From Janthinobacterium lividum (GTDB taxonomy: Bacteria; Pseudomonadota; Gammaproteobacteria; Burkholderiales; Burkholderiaceae_D): a DNA stretch of 64,000 bases. The first letter of the stretch is position 1. Each line of letters begins with the position of its first letter. The notes below the pieces were generated by a model. That model saw nothing but the letters and a program-made list of their open reading frames with translations, searched no databases and had not been told where the DNA came from. Shown here one piece after another: positions 19,179-27,287 of this stretch. A program made the translations under genes and the position numbers. Location: positions 372,001 through 436,000 of the forward strand of contig NZ_JAAOLY010000002.1 in the NCBI RefSeq assembly GCF_011601275.1, read 5' to 3'.

Positions 19179-19865
19179 TTAAATTTTCTTCCATAGATTC
19201 AGTTCGTAATCAAATTGCTTGACCACTTTTGCTGGTGCACCGACGACCATGGTCGCCGCCGGCACATCTGTGCTGATCACGGAATTGGCTCCCACGATTG
19301 CGCCGGCACCTATTCGTACCGGCCCCAAAATAATGACATTGTCGCCAATCCAGACGTTATCTTCAATGATGACGGCCCCGCGCAGGGCCAACTCACGCTC
19401 AGCCGGAGCCTGCTGCGGATGACTCTGGTGCGTACCAACGTAGCTTCCGTGATTGTGGTCAGATACATGGACACGGCTACCAAACAGTACACCATTGCCG
19501 ATCTCGATTCTTTCCACGCAAGTAATATGCACATCTAGCGAAAACGATACATTGTCGCCAATGATAATGGTCGGAGAAAAAGACTGCTGCCGGTAATGTT
19601 GGACTGCTTCGAGCCACAACCCGCCATAGATGGAGACACCGCTTCCCATTGTGATACATTGGGTGCCACGGATAGCACAGCGCGGACCAACATTCAGACC
19701 CGGTGCCTTGAGCAAGCGCGCATACATCGCACTGCGCAACTTTGCGAAGCCCCATGCACCTAGCATGTAAAGGGCCCAAGACAGTGGCTCGGACTTGAAT
19801 TGTTTTATTCGGCGCGCCAACTTGCCCTTAGCTGTTGGGATCAACTGTATCGAATCAGACATCAC
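19179..19865 (-). CDS. Left-handed beta-helix acyltransferase
   Basis: The 228-residue protein has a hexapeptide-repeat helix (GDNVSFSLDVHITCVERIEIG, GNGVLFGSRVHVSDHNHG, EDNVWIGDNVIILGPVRIG, GANSVISTDVP) with the catalytic-type His in SDHNHG and the terminal AKVVKQF. It resembles WbbJ/Maa-type O-acetyltransferases of O-antigen clusters. It overlaps the upstream GT2 gene by 11 bp. It might N-acetylate the dTDP-amino sugar in place of the broken fdtC-like gene, but O-acetylation is the simpler reading. Confidence 0.85.
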   Translation of the reverse strand: MMSDSIQLIPTAKGKLARRIKQFKSEPLSWALYMLGAWGFAKLRSAMYARLLKAPGLNVGPRCAIRGTQCITMGSGVSIYGGLWLEAVQHYRQQSFSPTIIIGDNVSFSLDVHITCVERIEIGNGVLFGSRVHVSDHNHGSYVGTHQSHPQQAPAERELALRGAVIIEDNVWIGDNVIILGPVRIGAGAIVGANSVISTDVPAATMVVGAPAKVVKQFDYELNLWKKI

Positions 19866-20808
19866 GCACCTGCCTCAACACGCGTGTACGATAGAAATCG
19901 TAGATCAAGCGTGCAGTTAAGATCCCCATGTAGGCAAACGCCACCATCGGCAGGCACATGCGCGTGCGCCAGTCGGTACCCCAGCGATGGTAGGTAAAGG
20001 CCTGCATGGCCACAACAGCACGGCGCCAGAACGGCATACCGATCATGGCATGCCTGCGCGATTGATAGATATTTTTTCTTAATTTTTTGACATTTTCTTG
20101 TGTGTGCGAGGTATTCGTCCCATGCACACGGTACTTGGCCACCGGTTGATTCAGATAACGTAGTGATCCACGCGATCCAAAGAGATAATATAGTTGCATG
20201 TCTTCACTGAAGATGTCGAGGTTAAGCACCGAATTGCCATCCGGCTTGAGCACAGCTTCTCGCCGATACAGCAATACGGAACCATAGACGTTCCACCGAA
20301 AAATCAATTCCCAAGGCAACGTGCGCGGATCGACCAGTGCTGCACGCGAGCTTGGTTGGCCTAGCTCACTAATCGCGCTAGTGCCGGTTACCTTTCCCTG
20401 CCCATCGATTGGAATTGCATCGCCAAACACCGCCATCACGCCTGGCTCCCCAAGCAAGCTTAAACGACTAACAATTGATCCAGGCATCAGCACATCATCG
20501 CTGGCAACAACCAGAATGACATTACCTGTACTCTTACGCAGAAGGCGATCATATGTTTGCGTGATCCCTGCATTTACTTGACGCTCGAATTCGATGCGTG
20601 CGAAACGGTTACCATGCTCTTCTTTCCAGCGTTGCGCAATGGAAAAACCATCATCTGAAGAACCATCATCGATCAGCACCAATTCGATATTCGCCGGACC
20701 CTGCGCCAGAACGCTATCCAGGCACTCGACAATATAGAGGGCATGGTTGTACAAGGGAATCAACACCGACGTCAGTGGTCGGTCGCTGTTCGAATTCAGG
20801 CTAGACAT
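19855..20808 (-). CDS. Glycosyltransferase family 2
   Basis: The 317-residue protein has the GT-A start SVLIPLYNHALYIVECLDS, the nucleotide-binding LVLIDDGSSDDG and VASDDVLMPGS as metal site. A weak hydrophobic segment lies near the C-terminus (about residues 285-305). It overlaps wzx by 8 bp upstream and the acyltransferase gene by 11 bp downstream, so it is translated as part of a tight unit. Substrate unknown. Confidence 0.87.
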   Translation of the reverse strand: MSSLNSNSDRPLTSVLIPLYNHALYIVECLDSVLAQGPANIELVLIDDGSSDDGFSIAQRWKEEHGNRFARIEFERQVNAGITQTYDRLLRKSTGNVILVVASDDVLMPGSIVSRLSLLGEPGVMAVFGDAIPIDGQGKVTGTSAISELGQPSSRAALVDPRTLPWELIFRWNVYGSVLLYRREAVLKPDGNSVLNLDIFSEDMQLYYLFGSRGSLRYLNQPVAKYRVHGTNTSHTQENVKKLRKNIYQSRRHAMIGMPFWRRAVVAMQAFTYHRWGTDWRTRMCLPMVAFAYMGILTARLIYDFYRTRVLRQVRDV

Positions 20809-22066
20809 GCGTTGCTTCCATTCTCTTCATTTCATTTTTAACGAGTAACGCCATCACGATCCAATACAGCAGATAGTTACCTGCATAGGCCATCGCCACA
20901 CCCTTCAAGCCGTAGGCAGAGACGAACGCCACGGTCAATCCATAAAACGACAAGGAAAACAGCACCTCGGTAAATATGAACGTGCGGACCATCGCCCTTC
21001 CAAGCATTATGTAACTTAAAATCCATGAGCCGATCTTCAGCACATCACCTGTTAACTGCCACATGAACAGCTCGCGCATGGGTGCAAAATCACGCGAAAA
21101 CAGACGTTCGATAATAAAATCGCGCAATACATACATCACAATGGCGCCAATCACCACCATTGGCAACACCAAGCTGTAAACCTTGACGATCTCTTTACCT
21201 AGCTCAGCGCGCATCTTGATTTCAGCCAGACGCGGCAAGTAATACATAGACAAGGTCAATGTCACCAACATCAGATAAATCTCACTAATTTTCCATGAGG
21301 CCTGCCAGTAGCCGGCAGCATTCAGCCCTAACGTGGACGACAAATGGTTACGAATAAACATATAGGCAAGCGGCGACATGATTGCCGAGGTCAGGCCCAT
21401 CAATCCAAAGCCGGACAATTCACGCATCGTTTTATGGTTAACCTTACCCCATAAAAACGATACCTTGAACCAATCGCGACGCGATACCAACGCACCAGTG
21501 GCCAGCAACAGAGCTGCCGGGCTGATTGCAATAGCCAGCAGCGCGCCATGCAGGCCCCAGACGGAGGTGAGAACACCGACCACCAGCAAACTCAGCAAAC
21601 TGCCGATGATGTTCGCACTGACGTAAATCGCCACATCCTTCTTGCCGTTGATAATCGCCAATAACAAGTTGTTGACGGCAATTGCCGGCAGCGCCAGACC
21701 CAATCCGATGAATACCGTTCCCATGTCGGTCCGCTCCAGCAGCTTGAACGATAGCCACTGGTTCGCGACAATAAAAGTAATGCTTGCTAGTAACGTTGCG
21801 GACAGCGTCAGCTTGAACGCGGTTTGCCACACTGCGTGCTGTTGTGCACGGTTATCATAATGCTGTGCCGTACCCTTGGTGACGCCCGGCCCCATCACGC
21901 CGCCACCAAGACTAAGTGCGACGGCGAGTGCATTCTGAAACTGACCGATCAAGGCATATCCTGATGGACCAACATACACAGCGAGAACCTTGTTCAGGAT
22001 CATTGCTGCGCCGACTTTCACTACCACTGCAATGCCGTTCAACAGGCTCGATCGGAGCAAACTCAT
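20801..22066 (-). CDS. wzx: Lipid-linked repeat-unit flippase, WzxE-like
   Basis: Flips undecaprenyl-diphosphate-linked oligosaccharide across the inner membrane. The 421-residue protein has about twelve membrane segments and begins [21 protein letters not shown] with [22 protein letters not shown], strongly recalling the WzxE/O-antigen translocase group. It overlaps fdtB by 4 bp upstream. WzxE-like flippases often go with Fuc4NAc-type or Fuc3N-type sugars, which fits the fdtAB neighbours. Confidence 0.9.
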   Translation of the reverse strand: MSLLRSSLLNGIAVVVKVGAAMILNKVLAVYVGPSGYALIGQFQNALAVALSLGGGVMGPGVTKGTAQHYDNRAQQHAVWQTAFKLTLSATLLASITFIVANQWLSFKLLERTDMGTVFIGLGLALPAIAVNNLLLAIINGKKDVAIYVSANIIGSLLSLLVVGVLTSVWGLHGALLAIAISPAALLLATGALVSRRDWFKVSFLWGKVNHKTMRELSGFGLMGLTSAIMSPLAYMFIRNHLSSTLGLNAAGYWQASWKISEIYLMLVTLTLSMYYLPRLAEIKMRAELGKEIVKVYSLVLPMVVIGAIVMYVLRDFIIERLFSRDFAPMRELFMWQLTGDVLKIGSWILSYIMLGRAMVRTFIFTEVLFSLSFYGLTVAFVSAYGLKGVAMAYAGNYLLYWIVMALLVKNEMKRMEATHV

Positions 22067-23154
22067 CGATTCAACGCGCGCACGACCGTAGCAAGCTCTT
22101 CAGTTTCCAGCTGAGGACCAATCGGCAAGCTCAGCACCTGTTCGGCCATCTGTTCAGCAAGCGGGAATACGCCAGCTTTCCAGCCCAGCTCTGCGTAGCA
22201 TTGCTGCAAGTGCGGCGGGATCGGGTAATGGATCAGGGTTGTCACGCCATCTGCGGTGAGCCGCTGCTGCAGCGCTTCACGGGAAGGAGTCGTCACCACA
22301 AATAAATGCCAGGCCGGCGTCGCCCACTCGGGCACATATGGCAAACCCAGGCCGCTGTTGCGCAACTGCTCCAGATAGTGGGCGGCGATCGCGCCGCGGC
22401 GGCTATTCCACTCATCGAGACGGAGCAGCTTGACGCGCAATATCGCAGCCTGAATAGGATCGAGTCGGCTATTGTAGCCTTGGAATTCGTTAACATACTT
22501 CACGCGCGAGCCATAATTGCGCAGCACGCGGATGCGGTCGGCCAGCACCGGATCGTCGGTCGTGATGGCGCCGCCATCGCCGATCGCCCCCAGGTTCTTA
22601 CCCGGGTAAAAACTCCATGCAACGATGTCGCCATGCGCGCCGATCCGCTTGCCCTTGTAGCGCGAGCCGTGCGCCTGGGCGCCATCTTCCAGCACGCGCA
22701 AACCATGTTTGCGGGCGATCGCCAGGATCGGATCCAGGTCAGCAGGCTGGCCGTACAGATGGACTGGCAAGATAACCTTGGTGCGCGGCGTAATGGCGGC
22801 CTCGATCAGCGCAGGATCGATATTGAAGGTGCGCGCATCCGGCTCGACAGGCACAACCGTCGCGCCGCACTGGCTGACGGCCAGCCAGGTGGCAATATAC
22901 GTGTTGCTTGGCACGATGACTTCATCACCAGGGCCCACATCCATCGCCCGCAGGGCCAGATGCAAGGCATCGAGCCCGTTTGCCAATCCGACGCACTCCT
23001 TGGCGCCACAAAATTGTGCGAATTCAACCTCGAACGATTCAACTTCAGGACCACCGATGTAGTACCCGCTGTGCAGCACACGTTGTACCGCGGCGTCGAT
23101 ATCAGCCTGGCACTCAAGATAGGCGGCTTTCAGATCTAAAAAAGGAACATTCAT
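22063..23154 (-). CDS. fdtB: dTDP-3-amino-3,6-dideoxyhexose transaminase (DegT/DnrJ family)
   Basis: A PLP enzyme that aminates a dTDP-3-keto-6-deoxyhexose to the 3-amino sugar. The 363-residue protein has [10 protein letters not shown] (cofactor Asp) and the lysine motif [17 protein letters not shown], and starts [10 protein letters not shown]. It overlaps fdtA (4 bp), the ketoisomerase that makes its substrate. The pair defines the Fuc3N/Qui3N route; which of the two depends on FdtA stereochemistry. Confidence 0.9.
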   Translation of the reverse strand: MNVPFLDLKAAYLECQADIDAAVQRVLHSGYYIGGPEVESFEVEFAQFCGAKECVGLANGLDALHLALRAMDVGPGDEVIVPSNTYIATWLAVSQCGATVVPVEPDARTFNIDPALIEAAITPRTKVILPVHLYGQPADLDPILAIARKHGLRVLEDGAQAHGSRYKGKRIGAHGDIVAWSFYPGKNLGAIGDGGAITTDDPVLADRIRVLRNYGSRVKYVNEFQGYNSRLDPIQAAILRVKLLRLDEWNSRRGAIAAHYLEQLRNSGLGLPYVPEWATPAWHLFVVTTPSREALQQRLTADGVTTLIHYPIPPHLQQCYAELGWKAGVFPLAEQMAEQVLSLPIGPQLETEELATVVRALNR

Positions 23155-23591
23155 TTTGCTGGTACCCCTGCTGCTTTCAAAAAGTCGCCGTAATCGCGGA
23201 AATAATCGTCTTCATCGTAATGGTTCGATGCCAGCACCATGCATACGGAGCCGGATGAAAAATTGTCGAGTTCACGCCAGATCATGGGACATACATACAG
23301 CCCGTTATACGAGCGGCTCAGATGCACGCGCTTCTTGTTGACGCCATCATCGAGCACCACATCGAAACTGCCCGACATCGCGATAATCAGCTGGTGCAAG
23401 CCCTTATGTGCATGGCCGCCGCGCTCAGCGCCGCCGGGAACGTCATACAGGTAGTACACGCGTTGGATGTCGAACGGAATATGCTGCCCCCCCTCGATCG
23501 AAGTGAGATTGCCGCGTGGATCTGAGATCTTCGGCAACGTAATGACCGAACAGGTGTCGATGTTAAATTCTTTGTTTGTGATAATTGTCAT
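23151..23591 (-). CDS. fdtA: dTDP-4-keto-6-deoxyglucose 3,4-ketoisomerase
   Basis: Converts the RfbB product to a dTDP-3-keto-6-deoxyhexose. The 146-residue cupin has [19 protein letters not shown], the [15 protein letters not shown] active-site His pair and [20 protein letters not shown], all family hallmarks of FdtA/QdtA/TylM-type ketoisomerases. It is followed by fdtB. Directly upstream lies the remnant of the matching acetyltransferase, so only two of three pathway genes are intact here. Confidence 0.9.
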   Translation of the reverse strand: MTIITNKEFNIDTCSVITLPKISDPRGNLTSIEGGQHIPFDIQRVYYLYDVPGGAERGGHAHKGLHQLIIAMSGSFDVVLDDGVNKKRVHLSRSYNGLYVCPMIWRELDNFSSGSVCMVLASNHYDEDDYFRDYGDFLKAAGVPAK

Positions 23592-23592
23592 A

Positions 23593-23797
23593 TTATGAAT
23601 TCAGTTGATGAATACGCACTGGATTGCCTACCACATTGACGCCAGCAGAAACATTTTTTATGTCACCACGGCTCGGAGCCAATCAGGGCATTTCCCAGCA
23701 TCACCACGACCTGCCAGCCCCGGCTTGCGGTGCTGTAATCAGTCGTGTGTACATTGGCCAGCGGGTGGACGAAAAACTCATTCATGTTCGCTGCCAT
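23593..23797 (-). pseudogene. Internally deleted hexapeptide acetyltransferase, FdtC/QdtC-like
   Basis: From the Met at 23785 (or 23797) the frame reads MNEFFVHPLANVHTTD then WQVVVMLGNALIGSE and stops at a TGA. A shifted frame then reads KNVSAGVNVVGNPVRIHQLN and ends at 23593. The first part matches the N-terminus and the second the C-terminus of left-handed beta-helix sugar N-acetyltransferases; the roughly 100-150 residues between them, including the active site, are gone. Position directly before fdtA is the expected place of fdtC. The gene is therefore dead. Confidence 0.75.
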
Positions 23798-23878
23798 TAT
23801 CTTCTGCCCTTCAGGGCAAATCATTACTTGTGAAATCCACTGCCTTGTTGCTCATTCAGCCCGCACCTTACACAACGA

Positions 23879-24790
23879 TCATGACTGCACAGTACTGTCC
23901 GTGGTCGCAGCCAGCGCATGATACTCACGTTCGGCGGCCGCTAGCATATGACGCAAGGTTTCTTCCAGGCTGCGCGTGGCAGGGATTCCGCCTGCCGGTG
24001 CCGGCAAGGCCTGCAGCTTGGCCGGACTGCCGCATAGGCGGTGCACCTCGCCGATGCGGACAAACGCCGGATTGACCGTCACGTCGATATGGTGCCCCGT
24101 AATCCTGGACAGCAACTCAATCACGTGCTGCAAGGTGTAGGCATTGCCGGAGCAAATGTTATAGATTTCGGCCGGCTGCCCATGCTCGAGCAACTGCAGG
24201 TAGGCGGCACACACCATGTTGACATCGTTGAATTCCCGCTCGACATAGAGGTTGCCCAGTTCGATCGCGGGCGCGCGCCGCGCAAAATGGCTGACCAGCT
24301 TGGGAATCAGAAACTTATTGTCTTGGCCCACCCCGGTGTAGTTGAACGGTCGGGTGAACATCAGCGAGAGCCGGTTCCCAAGCGTACGCGCCATATGTTC
24401 CATCGCCAGCTTGCTGGTGGCGTAATGGTTCATCGGTGCCGGTGACTGGTTTTCCGTGATCGGCGACGCATCGCAGTTGCCGTACACATTCGCGCTGCTG
24501 GCCAGCAACACCCGATGCGGCGCCTGCGGCAAGGCCAGCAAAGCGTCGAGCAGGTTCATGGTGCCGACCACGTTGACCGCATAGAACGCGTTGTCGTCCG
24601 CCTGGCCGACGAAGCTGATTGCCGCCAGGTGCACGACCGTGTCAGGCGCAGCTGCCAATACCTGCTGACGCAACGCCGCCTTGTCGCCCAGGTCGCACGT
24701 CAGCGCCACCACTTCGTGACCCGCAGCGCGGGCCATGTCGGCAAAAGGTCGTCCGGTAAAACCGGATGCGCCTGTCAGCAGGATCTTCAA
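23879..24790 (-). CDS. rmd: GDP-6-deoxy-D-mannose reductase
   Basis: Reduces GDP-4-keto-6-deoxymannose to GDP-D-rhamnose. The 303-residue SDR protein begins [20 protein letters not shown], has SSANVYG and the [12 protein letters not shown] Tyr-xxx-Lys motif, and [20 protein letters not shown] typical of Rmd. It overlaps gmd by 4 bp, so the two steps are coupled. GDP-talose-forming relatives cannot be fully excluded. Confidence 0.9.
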   Translation of the reverse strand: MKILLTGASGFTGRPFADMARAAGHEVVALTCDLGDKAALRQQVLAAAPDTVVHLAAISFVGQADDNAFYAVNVVGTMNLLDALLALPQAPHRVLLASSANVYGNCDASPITENQSPAPMNHYATSKLAMEHMARTLGNRLSLMFTRPFNYTGVGQDNKFLIPKLVSHFARRAPAIELGNLYVEREFNDVNMVCAAYLQLLEHGQPAEIYNICSGNAYTLQHVIELLSRITGHHIDVTVNPAFVRIGEVHRLCGSPAKLQALPAPAGGIPATRSLEETLRHMLAAAEREYHALAATTDSTVQS

Positions 24791-25827
24791 AACGAAAAGC
24801 CCTGCTTGTTGCGAGCGAAGTCAGCGTCATACATCAGCTTGCACAACGTTTCGAGCGTCGTTTCAGGCTTCCAGCCCAGCACGCGTTCGGCTTTGGCTGG
24901 ATCGCCAATGAGCAATTCTACTTCCGCCGGACGGTAGAATTTCGGATTGATGCGCACAATCGTCTTGCCAGTGGCGGTATCGACAGCAAACTCGCTCTCC
25001 GCCGCGCCTTGCCATTCCAGCGTGATGTCGGCGGCCTTGCAAGTCATCGTGACAAAGTCGCGCACCGTCTCGGTACGGTTGGTGGCCAGCACAAAGGTAT
25101 CTGGCTCGTCGACCTGCAGCATCTGGTACATGCCTTCCACATATTCCTGGGCAAAGCCCCAGTCGCGCTTGGCGTCGATATTGCCCAGTTCGAGGCAATC
25201 GAGCTGGCCGAGAACGATCTTGGCAACACTGTCGGTAATTTTACGCGTGACGAACTCGCGTCCGCGCAGAGGCGACTCGTGATTGAACAAGATGCCACTA
25301 GCGCCGAAGATGCCATACGATTCGCGGTAGTTGATCGTCATCCAGTGAGCGTACAGCTTGGCCACGCCATACGGGCTGCGCGGGTAAAAAGGCGTGGTTT
25401 CCAGTTGTGGAATCTCTTGCACCTTGCCGAACATCTCGGATGTCGATGCCTGATAGAACTTGATTTTCGGATTTACGAAACGGATCGCTTCAAGCAGGTA
25501 CAGTGCGCCCAGGCCGGTGATATTTGCTGTGGTGGCAGGCTGATCGAACGATACGCCGACAAAGCTTTGCGCAGCCAGATTGTAAATCTCATCCGGTTGA
25601 ACACGGTCAACCAGGCGCAACACGCCACTCTGGTCAGTCAGGTCAAACTCGACCAGATGCAAATCCGGATGGTTCTCCACACCCAGCTCCGCCAGGCGCC
25701 AGAAATTGGTCGAACTGGTGCGGCGGAAAGTGCCATACACGGTATAGTCAAGCGCCAGCAAATGCTTGGTCAGATAAGCGCCATCCTGGCCGGTGATTCC
25801 TGTGATGAGGGCAATTCTTTTGGTCAT
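24787..25827 (-). CDS. gmd: GDP-mannose 4,6-dehydratase
   Basis: Makes GDP-4-keto-6-deoxy-D-mannose from GDP-mannose, which manC supplies. The 346-residue protein has [19 protein letters not shown], the [11 protein letters not shown] catalytic segment, [14 protein letters not shown] and [16 protein letters not shown], all diagnostic of Gmd. It starts the sugar-nucleotide part of the arm after a 177-bp leader that contains a hairpin. Confidence 0.95.
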   Translation of the reverse strand: MTKRIALITGITGQDGAYLTKHLLALDYTVYGTFRRTSSTNFWRLAELGVENHPDLHLVEFDLTDQSGVLRLVDRVQPDEIYNLAAQSFVGVSFDQPATTANITGLGALYLLEAIRFVNPKIKFYQASTSEMFGKVQEIPQLETTPFYPRSPYGVAKLYAHWMTINYRESYGIFGASGILFNHESPLRGREFVTRKITDSVAKIVLGQLDCLELGNIDAKRDWGFAQEYVEGMYQMLQVDEPDTFVLATNRTETVRDFVTMTCKAADITLEWQGAAESEFAVDTATGKTIVRINPKFYRPAEVELLIGDPAKAERVLGWKPETTLETLCKLMYDADFARNKQGFSF

Positions 25828-25926
25828 TTTCTTTGTGTACTCGATTTAGAATTAATACGGTCCGGCGCTGCCGAAGGTGCTCTGCAGTTACAAAATATCA
25901 CTCTCGCCGAAGGGGCTGCCGGATTG

Positions 25927-25951
25927 GGCGGCGTTCCGTTGCAACGCCACC
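25927..25951 (-). promoter_or_regulatory. Stable hairpin between wzz and gmd
   Basis: On the minus strand GGTGGCGTT pairs with AACGCCGCC (one G-U pair) around a 7-base loop, about 100 bp before gmd. There is no T-run, so it is not a normal terminator; it may pause polymerase, block RNases or mark a partial operon border. Confidence 0.4.
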
Positions 25952-26004
25952 TTTCCCGGACTGACGCGGCCATTGAGCGCGCTCAGCGAGACATTTACGA
26001 CTTG

Positions 26005-27210
26005 TTATTTTGATCGGGCAAGTTGCTTGAATTGTTCCCATTGCGCTTTACCGTCGGGGTCAGCAAGAATTCTTTTTCTTGCCTCCGCCATGAAAGCCCA
26101 GGCAACCGCGGCAATGAATGCCAGTATGGTCGAGAGCAAGATCAACATCGAGCGTTTAGGCTTGAATTTGCGTTCCGGCTCCATCGCAGAATCAAGCACC
26201 TGGATCAATGCTGTGTCTTTTGCCTCATCGAGGCGCGCAACTTCATACTGCTTCGCCAACAGCTCGTACAACATTTGATAGTACTTAACGTCACGCAAGA
26301 TCTTGATATTCTCAAGGCCAACTTGCTTGGTCGGATCGGCCTCCGCATCACCGGCAAGGGCAGGACGGCCATTTTCCAGCTTCGACAGCTCGGCGCGCAG
26401 GCTGATCAGCTCCTCTTGGGCACGTTTGTAATCCGGGTTGTTAGTCGTGACGAATGCCTTCATCGCACTTAACTGAATATCCTTGGCCGAAATCTGGGCG
26501 CGCAAGCGGCCAACGGTTTCGACGATGGCGCGGCTGTCGGCATCGACGCTGATCACGCCGCGTGTATCGAGGGCACCTTTCAGCGCCATTTCCGCTTTCG
26601 CCAGATTATCCTTGGACTGTTCCAGTTGACGTTCGAAGAACACGCGGCGCTGGGATGCTTCAGTCACGGCCAGCACCTTGGTCAATGACACCAATTCATT
26701 GACATAGCCATTGGCCAACTGGGCGACGAGCTTCTTGTCCTCTCCCTCGACGTCGATCGAAATCAGGCCATCCTTTCCCGCAACCAAGTTACTGCTCCCT
26801 TCCAGGATAGCGCGTGCCTTATCCATCGTCTCGACATCGTAGGCCTTTTGCAAATCGAATTTTGCAATCAATTTGTCGGCAACGGTACGACTCTTGAGCA
26901 TTCCAATATACAAATCATTGGGATTTTTCAGCCCTGCGGCCCCAGCGAGAGCGCCTGCGGCACCGCCGAGTTGCGACAACAGCGCTGAGGCGCCGGACTG
27001 AGCCTGTTGAGGAGGCAACAATTTCGCGCTCGCTTTATACACATTAGGTAAGGCGAAACTGATTGCTGCAGAGGCAATTGCCGCAACGACAGGCAACCAT
27101 ATGATGAGTTTTTTGTGCTTCGCCAAAACGATGAGAATATCGAGAACGCTAAATTCCCGCTCACCTGCGTCCGGGGTTGGCGGTAAGGCCGTTGATTGCA
27201 TCTGATTCAT
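26005..27210 (-). CDS. wzz: Wzz-type polysaccharide co-polymerase (chain-length protein)
   Basis: Sets glycan chain length with Wzy and Wza. The 401-residue protein has an N-terminal Wzz domain with a first membrane helix (KLIIWLPVVAAIASAAISF, about residues 33-52), a long helical periplasmic region, and a second helix near the C-terminus (SMLILLSTILAFIAAVAWAFM). The PxxP-like KPKRSM motif precedes the last helix. There is no tyrosine-kinase domain, unlike Wzc, and none is seen elsewhere in the window. It follows the exporter gene after a strong hairpin. Confidence 0.9.
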   Translation of the reverse strand: MNQMQSTALPPTPDAGEREFSVLDILIVLAKHKKLIIWLPVVAAIASAAISFALPNVYKASAKLLPPQQAQSGASALLSQLGGAAGALAGAAGLKNPNDLYIGMLKSRTVADKLIAKFDLQKAYDVETMDKARAILEGSSNLVAGKDGLISIDVEGEDKKLVAQLANGYVNELVSLTKVLAVTEASQRRVFFERQLEQSKDNLAKAEMALKGALDTRGVISVDADSRAIVETVGRLRAQISAKDIQLSAMKAFVTTNNPDYKRAQEELISLRAELSKLENGRPALAGDAEADPTKQVGLENIKILRDVKYYQMLYELLAKQYEVARLDEAKDTALIQVLDSAMEPERKFKPKRSMLILLSTILAFIAAVAWAFMAEARKRILADPDGKAQWEQFKQLARSK

Positions 27211-27256
27211 ACTTATGAGCCGCTTATTTTTAATACCAGATAGGAAAGATTCGGTG

Positions 27257-27287
27257 TTGCTTTCAGGCCCCTCTGGCCTGAAAGCAA
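27257..27287 (-). promoter_or_regulatory. 13-bp perfect hairpin between wza and wzz
   Basis: TTGCTTTCAGGCC at 27257-27269 is exactly complementary to GGCCTGAAAGCAA at 27275-27287, with a 5-base loop. It starts one base after the wza stop codon. No T-run follows on the minus strand, so it more likely protects or partly terminates the upstream message than ends it fully. Confidence 0.6.

Noticed and set aside
23605-24075. Plus-strand frame covering the fdtC-like remnant and the end of rmd
   Set aside because: No recognisable features, overlaps rmd, while the minus strand shows both acetyltransferase pieces.
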